Shown one piece after another: positions 21,446 to 30,566 of a stretch of 64,000 nt of DNA. The DNA comes from Heloderma charlesbogerti. Taxonomy: Eukaryota > Chordata > Lepidosauria > Squamata > Helodermatidae. The notes below the pieces were generated by a model. That model was not told the DNA's origin. It saw only the letters and a program-made list of their open reading frames with translations, and searched no databases. The translations under genes and the position numbers were made by a program. The first letter of the stretch is position 1, and each line of letters opens with the position of its first letter. Where the stretch lies: assembly GCA_026122225.1 (NCBI GenBank), contig JANEZZ010001959.1:2551501-2615500 (forward strand), given 5' to 3'.

Positions 21446-21535
21446 CTTGGATTCCTGCCTTGAGCAGGGGGTTGGACTCGATGGCCTTGTAGGCCCCTTC
21501 CAAACCTACTATTCTATGATTCTATGAATATAAGA

Positions 21536-22315
21536 AGCCATACATGCCTCAGTGCAAGCACAAAAATTAATCTTACGGGAAATTACTGCAGCAAAATGAA
21601 AGTAAGCTTTACCTGTATTTCATGGAATTTAAGATCAGTTCAAGACTCTCAACACACACTGTTTCTACAATTTCCCAATGCTGATATGAAATGAATAGAT
21701 ATGCATTCTCCAAAGCTGAAAGGAATGGGGAGAGGGACTTCTTATGCATATTCCCCTAGCTGAATTTGCTTGCAGAAGTTCAAACATGTTTTCCTTAATC
21801 TATTCTACACCCGCCCAACATTTCGTATTATGCATGCTCTTGATTTTAAGCAGGGGTGTAGAACTTCTTTCACCTGAGGGCCAAATTCCATTTTGGAGAA
21901 GCTCCTGGGGGGGGCTATGTTGCAGTGGTGGATGGGGAATGACAAAAGGGAGCAGGGCCAAAATACCAAGAATACCAGCTTATTTTAGCTTAAAGCTCTT
22001 ACTGTCAGTAACTAAGCCTTAGGATAAGCATTTCAGCCTTTTAAAATGGGGGAAAAATGACATAAAATCTGGGAAACTACGAAATGATTGGTAGTTGGGG
22101 TGAAGGGGAGTGCTCCAGGGGAAGAGGTGTGGCCACCTGTGGAATCCAGGAGGACTGGATTGGGACCCTGGGACGGTCAGATTTGTCTTTCGGCCCTAAG
22201 GCCGGATTTAGGGAATTTAGGAGAAAAACAACACAAGCAAGCACACCTTTTATTATAGCCACAGAAGGATTTGGATTTGGATTGAGAAAGCGGTACTTGG
22301 GGAGGAAGGGTTTAA
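21536..22315. other. Anonymous DNA with a hAT-like end
   Basis: The stretch near 21852 (caggggtgtagaacttcttt ... gagggccaaattc) resembles a Charlie-type hAT terminus. Otherwise nothing is recognised. Confidence 0.4.
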
Positions 22316-22319
22316 CCCA

Positions 22320-23563
22320 TAAGAACATAAGAACACAAGAACAGCCATGCTGGATCAGACCAAGGGTCCATCTAGTCCAGCATTCTGTTCACGCAGTGGC
22401 CAACCAGCTGTCGACCAGAAACCCACAAGCAGGGCATGAGCACAACAGCACCCTCCCAACCATGTTCTCCAGCTTACTGCCTCTGGTTCTGAAGGGAGCA
22501 CATAGCTATCAAGACTAGCAGCCATTGATAGCCTTTTCCTTTAGGAATTTGTCCAACCCCCTTTTAAAGCCATCCAAATTGGTGGCCATCACTACATCCT
22601 GTGGTAGCAAGTTTCATAGTTTGACTATGCACTGTGTGAAGAAGTGCTTCCTTTTATCTGTCCTAAATCTCCCATCAATCAGCTTCATGGGATGACCCCA
22701 GGTTCTAGTATTTTGAGAGAGGGAGAAAAATGTCTTGCTATCCACATTCTCCACACCATGTATAGTTTTGTACACCTTTATCATGTCTCCCCTTACCCTC
22801 CTTTTTTCCGTGCTATATAATCCCAGCTGTTCTCTCACAGGGGAGATACTCCATCTTCTTCATCATTTAGTTGCCCTTTTCTGCACTTTTTCCAGCTCTA
22901 CAATATCTTTTTTTTTAGGTGTAGTGACCAGAACTGTACACAGTAATCCAAGTGTGGTCACACCACTGATTTGTATAAGGGTAGTATGATATTGGCAGTT
23001 TTATTCTCAATTCCTTATCTAATTATGCCTAACATTTTCCATTTTTACAGCGGCCACACACTGGGCTGACGTGTTCATCGAGTTGTCCACCACAACCCCC
23101 AGATTTCTTTCTTGGTCAGTCACTGCTAGCTCAGATCCCATCAGGTTAAATTTGAAGGTGGGATTTTTTGCCCCAGCGTGCATCATTTTACACTTGCTTA
23201 CATTGAGCCGCATATGCCATTTGGATGCCCATTCTCCCTGTTTGGAGTGATCCTTTTGGAGCTCTTCACAATCTCTTTTTGTTTTAACCATTCTAAATAA
23301 TTTGGTGTCATTGGCAAACCTGGCCACATCACTGCTCACTCCTAATTCCAGATCATTTATGCACAGGTTGAAAACATTGGTCCTAATACAGATCCCTGTG
23401 GGACCCCACTATTTACTTCCTTCCATTGGGAGAATTTACCACTTATTCCTACTCTCTGCTTTCTGTTCTTTAACCAGTTATTGATCCATAAGAGGACTTG
23501 TCCTCTTATTTCATGACTGCTAAGTTCGCTCAGGAGTCTTTGGTGAGAACCCTTTCCTCCCAT
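22320..23563 (-). mobile_element. CR1-type LINE (second family), 5'-truncated
   Basis: Minus-strand pieces encode RT fragments in order: GQVLLWINNWLKNRKQRV and SGVPQGSVLGP (about 23520-23375), VARFANDTKLF (about 23322), EKRRVRGDMIKVYK and DGRFRTDKRKHFFTQ (about 22800-22660), and LDGFKRGLDKF (about 22565). The 3' end has repeats of ataagaac (about 22320-22345), unlike the attctatg repeats of the CR1 at 15651. The catalytic FADD reads FAND. It abuts repeat X. Confidence 0.85.
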
Positions 23564-23565
23564 GC

Positions 23566-24760
23566 TGTTCTCCTGGGGGATGTTTTCACCAGCGATTTAT
23601 TCCCAGCCGGCTGCATGTTGAGGTCGTTAGGGATACATGATGTTGTGGCCATCCAGCAGCCACCCCGGAGCTTATCAGGGAAAAACTGGATTTCCTGAGA
23701 CTGCTTAAAGCCCAATGCTTTTCCTTAATTTGGGTTCTCCCCAGTATAGTTGCTGTGTGCCCCAACCCCTGCTTTTACTTCTGGTGTGCTAGCCCTGTTT
23801 TACCAAGATGCCAGTCAAGGGGTGTTTCCTCCCATTGTGCTGAATGAGGCTTGCCCTGAGAATGCCCACAGAAATAACACAGAAGCCCCTCAATTGATAC
23901 CATACATTTTGAAGCCCAATTCCTTAAGTGTGATTAAGCGTGATCTCAAGGCTCCAATTCATTGCCTTCAGGAAGTAACTACCTCACAGCTTCCTTATAG
24001 AGATCCTGTGTGTTAAAATGGGGGCTGGTTTCCTTCTCTTTCCCACAACAAACCCGTTAGTGTCTCGTCGGAAGTAACTCCCATTGTGCTGAATGAGGCT
24101 TGCCTTTGAAGGCCCACATCAAAACTTACAGCGATTCCCCCTCAACTGAAATGGCACATTTTAAAGCCTAATTCTTCATTAAATGCGATCTGGAGGCTCC
24201 AGTTGATTGCCTTAGGAAGTAAGTACTTCACAGCTTCCTTATAGATATCCTGCGGGTTACAATGGGGGCTGGTTGCCTTTGTGTTTACTGCTCTGTTTCC
24301 CACAACAAACCCATTACTGTCTCCTCAGAAGTAACTCCCATTGTGGTCAATGAGGTCCTGTGGGTTACAATGGGGGCTGGTTTCCATCTTTGTGTTCTCC
24401 CCCCTCTTTCCCAGCACAAGCATGTGTGTCTACTCAGAAGTAATTCCCATTGTGCTCAATGAGACTTGCTCCTGAAATGCAGGTGCATCTAGCATTTCAG
24501 GGGAAAGGAAAAAAAGGAAGGGGGGAAGCATCTCTTACTGGTTGAGCAGCCCCTGCCAGTCAAGTGACATTCACTCCAACCCCGACCCCCACTAGGAAGT
24601 ATGTTCTGTGAAGTGTTGTTGTTGTTGTTGTTTTTACTGCGGTGGAGAATCTGCTCGTGGAACTTTGCTCACAGCAAAGCCAACTCTTTTAAAAAAAATC
24701 TGGTACTCCTCCATTAGCTTCTCCTTCTGTTGTCGTAGAAACACAGCCCTGGTTTAAATT
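23566..24760 (+). repeat. 1.1-kb interspersed repeat X, copy 2
   Basis: Inverted relative to copy 1 (110-1255) and alignable to it by eye from end to end. Subrepeat cores cattgtg(c/g)t(g/c)aatgagg occur at about 23837, 24082, 24338 and 24449. A (GTT)n run lies at 24614-24632. Its inner edge abuts the CR1 fragment. Confidence 0.65.
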
Positions 24761-24892
24761 TCCATCCCAAAGCTGCTATTTTCTGCTCTGGCTCTGCTCC
24801 TGACCCTTATGTGTTAGGTTCTTTGAAGCTCTGCCTGGCCTGAAAGGTTCTGCTATGGCTCATATGGCTGCTATGGCCAATAGAAGCTATGG

Positions 24893-25030
24893 GGCATCGC
24901 TACACCAGCATAAAATCCTGCATTTAAAATGGGGCTTTCTGCTTCCATTTTAAATGCAGGATCACAATTACTGCCTTTTCCACGTACTTCCTTTTCCTCC
25001 ACCCCCTTCCCCCTCCTTCTCCCTGCATCT
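24893..25030 (+). repeat. Inverted repeat arm 1 (possible DNA-transposon end)
   Basis: About 138 bp whose reverse complement recurs at 28050-28190. It contains a hairpin (atcctgcatttaaaatgg / ccattttaaatgcaggat). It may be a terminal inverted repeat of an element holding 25031-28049, or simply one of two opposite copies of a MITE. No target duplication was found at the outer edges. Confidence 0.55.
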
Positions 25031-25552
25031 GAGTCTTCCATTATCTTTTATTGATCTCGCTCCTCTTCTTGCCGCTTTTACTCCTTACATGGAGGAAACT
25101 GAAGGGGAACACAATGGGGTAATTTGACAGCTCATTATCTGCAATCTATTTAAAAATGGAACACAGGGCATTTAGTGCAAGAGACACCTTGTATAATCAT
25201 GACATCATGTTAAGAGACCGCAAACTTCCGTAAAGGAGCAATCTGAATCACAGGATAAAAGCTCAATGTGAAGGAGTCCATGGAGAGGGATTTAAGCCCC
25301 CCTTTCCCAGCACCACAATCCTTGACCGAATTGGATCCCTGTCAGGGTTGGATCTGAGCCCATGGAGTCCCAAAGCAGCTCTGATTCTGAGGAGGAGATG
25401 CAATCTGTGGGAGAGGAACTCTTTCAGGTTTCAGAGGCGCAGCTGGAGGGGAAGACCCCACTTGCTCACATTCCTGGGAGCGACAGTGACCCTGGCATGG
25501 AAAGGGAGGGACAACTTGAGCTTTTAGACGCCAGGCGCAGGCACAAGTGAGA
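25031..25552. other. Anonymous DNA; possible LTR start at 25337
   Basis: Sequence tgtcagggttggatctgagc from 25337 resembles the start of reptile LTRs (TGTCAG...). An acidic open frame at 25362-25550 is of unknown meaning. Not firmly assigned. Confidence 0.3.
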
Positions 25553-25672
25553 GGCACCAACAAATGCCAGTTTGTTTTTGTTTAATTAAGCTGATTGGTG
25601 GGAGATTCAGGACGGATAAAAGGAAGGACTTCTTCACACAGCGCATAGTTAAACTATGGAATTCGCTGCCTA
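25553..25672 (+). repeat. Displaced Tc1-CR1 junction fragment
   Basis: Holds about 22 bp of Tc1 sequence (caacaaatgccagtttg) followed by a CR1 fragment that encodes GRFRTDKRKDFFTQ. The same junction, inverted, lies at about 28733-28853, where Tc1 sequence clearly continues on the other side. This points to copying of that junction rather than an independent CR1 insertion. Confidence 0.65.
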
Positions 25673-25689
25673 TAGAGAGGAAAACTCCC

Positions 25690-26240
25690 GGAAGACTATT
25701 GTATATCGAGGAGATAGGGATGGTGTGCCACAGTTGTTCCTTCTATTCCCATGTCTCCTGGAAGGCCTTTAATGTGAAATTCAGTTTTCAGAGTTGGTTG
25801 CTGGTGGGGATGGCATGGCCTTGGAATGCGGGAGGGCACCATCTGGCTACTGTCCACTCGCTTCGCCTAATCTTTTGGGTGGTACAGCTATGACATACAT
25901 CATCATGTGGCTTAAGCACAACAGGTGTGATTAATTGAGGTGCTGTCCTAAGCGGCACGCAGCACTCAAGAGGTTAAGGTATAAAAAAGCCCCGCAGTTT
26001 TGCCCAAGAGGAGCTTTGATGCAGACCTGACCGGGAAGGTGCTGCATATCGGCCGTAGACTGGGGTCTCCTCATCGTCGTCCGTTGGGGCTCCCGACAAG
26101 TGATTGAGGACAGCTTGCTTGGCATTGTATATTCTTCTTGATATCCTTTTGCCTGCTTTAAATAAAATCCTTTGACTTCAACTCACTTGTGTGCTTATTG
26201 CTCCTGAATCCAAAAAGAACCCTTGCCTTTGGCAAGACGT
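25690..26240 (+). promoter_or_regulatory. ERV 5' LTR with TATA box and poly(A) signal
   Basis: TATAAAAAA at 25981, AATAAA at 26161-26166 and a downstream T/G-rich stretch give the U3-R-U5 arrangement. A candidate tRNA primer-binding site TGGCATCACAAACAGG starts at 26243. The U3 start is approximate and no terminal TG was fixed. Confidence 0.6.
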
Positions 26241-26391
26241 TTGGCATCACAAACAGGATTCAGAAGCAATCCCCTTGTGGGGGAAGAAGTCTGCTGAGCA
26301 AGATGTTGCCCAGAGCCGCATCCCTGGTTGGTCCAGTGCCAGTGCGTGGGTGCCAGTGGCTCAAGTTTTGAATCGGCTGACCCTGCTGATG

Positions 26392-27795
26392 TCATGGGAG
26401 TCCGAGATGGCAGAATTTGGAGGTCCTACCCCCAATGCTGTGCTTAAATGCATGCAGATATTGGGGGTTGGGGAGAAAGGGGGGCAGAAGGCAGTGACAG
26501 GGCTAGGATGGGTTCTTCTCACTGCGCTCCACACTTTGTGGGAACAATTAGAAGCCACCCGGAAGGCAGTACAGCAGCAAACCGATGACATGATCACCCT
26601 AAAGGAGCAACAGGCTCTCTTGAGAGAGGCGCTGGAAGGTGCCCAGGGAAGGGGGGTTCTGGCTGAAGAACGTGCCACCACGATGGCAGTTTGGTTTGCT
26701 AAGCTTAAACATCAGAAGCAGGCAAGAGGGGGGTGCATACCTAACCCTCATAAAGTCAGAACTCTCATCCTATCTCAAGATTGGGACCCAGAAACATGGG
26801 ATGGAGATATGTGGGATTCTGATTAATCTGGTTGGACAGAGGGGGAGGATGAGGAAGAAAGTGAACAGATGGCTGAAGTAAGACCATTGATTACTAATAA
26901 ATCAAAGGGGCTGCCTGGAAATCCTGGTGCAACTCAGACCACTAGGACAGTGCGAGATTTCACTCAGCGAGAGCTGGCAGACATAACTGGGAAGGCAGCA
27001 CAGCAGCAGGGAGGGCAGTTAAGCCAGGTGAGGCTGTGGGATAAAGGCACCAGCGGCATCTATATGACCGCTGAAGAACTGACGAAATTAGGAGCATTAT
27101 CAAAGGACACTTTGATCAATCAGTACCTCAGAAACCCGAATCCGGAGACAGTGGGGTCTTTGCTAGACTGGTGCACGGTGGCAGTGCAGACCAGGTATCC
27201 AGCAGCCATGGACTGGGAAGAGCAGGCGCCTGCATGGCGCACTATCGAGGAAGCCATAGCCCAGTTAAGGGGGATGGCTATGCAAGCAGGGATGTATCAA
27301 GCGGGATTTCCGGGACCTGATAACCAACCTCTCACTGCTGGAATGAGAGCTTGATTAATGAAGGGGGCTCCATCCCATATGCATGGTGCTTTGCTAGCAT
27401 TGCTGGGGCCAGCCCAAGGATCTACAGTAGGGCAAATAGTAGTTCTAATAGGGCAATTGGGAGACATTCAGAAAGGAAACGATGCCAAGCCCTGGGCTAG
27501 AGCTGCCAAGGGGGAGGAAAAATCCCACAGTCACCCAAAGAAGCAGAATAAGAAAATACCACAGCGGCAAATGTTCACAGACCCTTTACAAGTTGGAATG
27601 CCAAAGGCTGACATAGATGGCATTCCAACACCTGACCTGTACAAAATGTGGAAGAAGAAGTGTACAGATCAGGGGGAGGCTAACAAGGGGGGCCCACAAG
27701 TGAGGGGAACTACCCCAACTGCCCCACCCAAGGACCCCTTCTATCCCCTGCTACCGGGTGAAGGGGCGGGGGGTGGCAAATGCCCCAACCCATAG
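26392..27795 (+). pseudogene. ERV gag remnant
   Basis: One frame runs from an ATG at 26392 (alternative 26407) through to 27795 and is cut by a TAA at 26824-26826 and a TGA at 27352-27354. The first part has a Glu/Gln-rich helix (about 26540-26700), as in matrix or linker regions. The middle (26869-27354) looks like a capsid, with a dense pattern of short helices and the segment YLRNPNPETVGSLLDW. The last part (27358-27795) is Lys/Pro rich and ends in a proline-rich tail. No CCHC zinc knuckle is visible. The assignment depends on position between the primer site and protease, because capsids diverge too far for recognition by eye. Confidence 0.7.
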
Positions 27796-27881
27796 ATCAG
27801 AGGTGTGGCAAGGCTTCAGAGGTAAGGCTAATAAAGACAGCCATCCCTGGAGACCAGCACCCACATTAGCCCTTAACAATC

Positions 27882-28049
27882 TATTGGTCCAGCGGGAACG
27901 CTCAAAGAGTTTTGGCCCTGCTTGATATGGGAGCAGAGGTGACTTTAATTCATGGAAATCCAGATAAGCACACGGGAGAGACTGTATACATTAATGCATA
28001 CAGGGATGGGGAGGAACGCACCACATGGGTACGGGTGCGATTGGCTTTG
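27882..28049 (+). pseudogene. ERV protease, truncated
   Basis: In a frame different from gag (offset +2), the stretch ALLDMGAEVTLI matches the retropepsin active-site pattern D-T/S-G-A, here with Met in place of Thr/Ser. Only about 45 residues remain before the sequence changes to the inverted repeat at 28050. The frame change suggests expression by frameshifting in the ancestor. No flap or second subdomain is left. Confidence 0.65.
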
Positions 28050-28190
28050 GGAAAAATATGGGGAGAAGGAGAGGGAAAGGGGTGGGGGAAAAGGAAGCAC
28101 ATGAAAAAGGGAGTTGTTGTGATCCTGCATTTAAAACGGAAGCAGAAAGCCCCATTTTAAATGCAGTATTTTAGGCTGGTGTAGAGATGC
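28050..28190 (-). repeat. Inverted repeat arm 2
   Basis: Reverse complement of 24893-25030 with few changes, including the same hairpin. It interrupts the retroviral pro frame. Confidence 0.6.
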
Positions 28191-28427
28191 CCTTGGTGAC
28201 ATCATTTTACAGATACTATTTTGAAAACCAGCCAGCTTTGTAGTGGAACAAAGAAATACCTACAGTGCCTTGAATAAGTATTCACTCCCCTTTGACTTTT
28301 TCACATTTGGTTGTGTTACAACCTGGAATTAAAATGGATTTAATTGGCATTTTTACCATTTGAGTTATACAACATATTTAACACTTTGAAGGTGCAAAAT
28401 ATTTTTTATTGTGGCACAGAAGTTAAT

Positions 28428-28819
28428 TAAGAACATAAGAACATAAGAACATAAGAAGAGCCATGCTGGATCAGACCAAAGGCCATCTAGTCCAGCATTC
28501 TATTCACACAGTGGCCAACCAGCTGTCGACCAGGAACCCACAAGCAGGGCATGAGCACAACAGCACCCTCCCACCCATGTTCCCCAGCAACTGGTGTACA
28601 CAGGCTCACTGCCTCTGGTACTGAAGGTAGCACATAACCGTCAAGACTAGTAGCCGTTGATAGCCTTCTCCTCCAGGAATTTGTCCAACCTCCTTTTAAA
28701 GCCATCCAAATTGGTGGCCATCACCACATGCTGTGGCAGCAAATTCCATAGTTTAACTATGTTCTGTGTGAAGAAGTCCTTCCTTTTATCTGTCCTGAAT
28801 CTCCCACCAATCAGCTTAG
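28428..28819 (-). mobile_element. CR1 (second family) fragment inside Tc1
   Basis: Starts with (ataagaac)n and runs back to the segment encoding GRFRTDKRKDFFTQ and LDGFKRRLDKFLEEKA on minus. A short duplication agttaa (about 28420 and 28816) flanks it. It is a recent-looking 5'-truncated copy. Confidence 0.8.
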
Positions 28820-28905
28820 TTAAACAAAAACAAACTGGCATTTGTTGGTTGCATACGTATTCACCCCGCTGAGTCAATACTTGGTAGAAGCACCTTTGGC
28901 GGCAA

Positions 28906-29434
28906 TTACAGCTGAGAGTCTTTGGGGGGTAAGTCTCTACGAGCTTTGCCCATTTTTGCTTATTCTTCCTGACAAAATTGCTCAAGTGCTGTCCAGTTGG
29001 ATGGGGACCGTTGGTGAACAGCAATTTTTAAGTCTTTCCACAGATTCCCAATCAGATTGAGGTCTGGGCTTTGACTGGGCCATTCTAAGACATTCGGGTT
29101 CCTTTTTAAAAACCACTCAAGTGTAACCTTGGCTGTGTGTTTAGGGTTATTGTCCTGCTGGAAGGTAAACCTCCACCCGAGTCCCAGGTCCCGTGCAGAC
29201 TGAAACAGGTTTTCCTCTAGAATTGCCCTGTATTTGGCCCCATCCATCTTGCCCACAATCCTGACCAGTATTGCAGTCCCTGCCAATGAAAAGCATTTCC
29301 ACAACATGCTGCTGCCAGCACCACTATGCCTCACTGTGCTGTTCTCAGGGTGATGAGCACTGTTGGCTTTGCACTACACATAGCATTTTGTGGTAAGGCC
29401 CAAAAGTTCAATTTTGGTCTCATCAGACTAGAGA
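28906..29434 (-). pseudogene. Tc1 transposase, C-terminal half
   Basis: Continues the transposase after the BovB insertion. Visible are SDETK (first catalytic Asp, near 29420), QQDNNPKHTA (second Asp, near 29145) and SPDLNLIGNLWKDL near 29065. The family motif at the third site is P-I-E-N-L-W; here the catalytic Glu codon is GGG (Gly), so the enzyme is dead. An in-frame stop and the end TAA at 28908-28906 follow. Confidence 0.85.
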
Positions 29435-29870
29435 TCAGACTCCAGCAAAGGAGATCGTTACCTTGTCGTGGTGCTGGAGCTTGAGCACCTCAATGACGCC
29501 ATGAGCTAAACCATGAAGGGACACCCAAGACACGAAGGTCATGGCAGAGAGGTCAGACTAAATACGATCCCAGGGAAGGTAACGGCAACCCACTCCAGTA
29601 TTCTTGCCATGAAAACTAAATGGATCAGTACAACCAGAGATATGTTGGTATACCATTGGAAGATGGGACTCCCAGTCGGAAGATGGTCAAAATGCTACTG
29701 GGGAGGAACAGAGGATAAGTTCAACTAGCCCCAGATGTGATGACACAGCTAGCTCAAAGCCGAAAGGACGGCTAGCGGCCGACGGTGCAGGTGGTGAATG
29801 ACAAATCCGATGTTCTAAAGATCAACACACCATAGGAACCTGGAATGTAAGATCTAGGAGCCAGGGCAAA

Positions 29871-30566
29871 TTGGATGTGCTTATATGGGAGATGTCAAGA
29901 TTAAATATAGACATTTTGGGTGTCAGTGAACTGATATGGACTGGAATGGGCCACTTCACATCAGATGACCACCAGATCTACTACTGTGGACAAGAGGAAC
30001 ACAGAAGAAATGGAGTAGCCTTCATAATTAATAAAGTGGCTAAAGCAGTGCTTGGATACAATCCAAAAAATGATAGAATGATCTCAATTCGAATTCAGGG
30101 TAAGCCATTTAACATCACAGTGATCCAAATATATGCCCCAACCACAGATGCTGAAGAAGCAGAAGTAGATCAGTTCTATGAGGATCTGCAGCACCTACTG
30201 GATAATACGCCAAAAAGAGATGTTATTTTCATTACAGGAGACTGGAATGCTAAGGTGGGTAGTCAAACGACACCTGGAATTACAGGCAAGCATGGTCTGG
30301 GAGAACAAAATGAAGCAGGATATAGGCTGATAGAATTTTGCCAAGAGAACTCACTGTGCATAACAAACACTCTCTTCCAACAACCTAAAAGATGACTTTA
30401 TAGTTATACATGGACTTCACCAGATGGTCGACACTGAAATCAGATTGACTACATCCTTTGTAGCCAAAGGTGGCGGACATCTATGCAGTCGGTAAAAACA
30501 AGACCTGGAGCTGATTGTAGTTCAGATCACAAACTTCTTATTGCACAATTTAGAATCAGACCTAAA
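29871..30566 (+). pseudogene. BovB endonuclease part (unit 1)
   Basis: AP-type endonuclease of an RTE LINE. The frame from 29871 shows GVSELIW (Glu), QIYAPTTDAEE, ITGDWNAKVG and, past two stops, SSDHKLL near 30530. Catalytic residues are intact. TGA codons at 30393-30395 and 30435-30437 could both derive from CGA by CpG decay. A one-base shift near 30570 moves the frame to that of the RT. Confidence 0.85.

Larger units (their letters stand above)
15651..21530 (+). mobile_element. Nearly full-length CR1 LINE (with hAT copy C inside)
   Basis: Order: two tandem 5' monomers, ORF1 (17366-18557), ORF2 (about 18572-21445), a short 3' UTR and the terminal repeat attctatgattctatga (about 21511-21527), the usual CR1 3' end. 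Insertion of hAT copy C splits the second monomer. ORF1 has two in-frame stops and at least one frameshift. ORF2 has one stop and two frameshifts. Decay is modest and the parts are all readable, so the copy is fairly young but inactive. The true 5' end may lie upstream of 15651. Confidence 0.9.
25690..28049 (+). mobile_element. Endogenous retrovirus fragment: LTR, gag, start of pro
   Basis: A 5' LTR end, primer-binding site, leader, gag and the start of pro are present in the usual order. Everything after the first part of pro (rest of pro, pol, env, 3' LTR) is absent. The break at 28049 coincides with inverted repeat arm 2. Two in-frame stops in gag show an old, inactive copy. The 5' limit of the LTR is uncertain. 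Confidence 0.75.

Noticed and set aside
110..24760. The 1.1-kb inverted repeats as termini of a single 24-kb Polinton/Maverick-type element
   Set aside because: None of the expected genes (polB, integrase, ATPase, capsid) lies between them, and the interval holds unrelated transposons. Two independent copies of a dispersed repeat are more likely.
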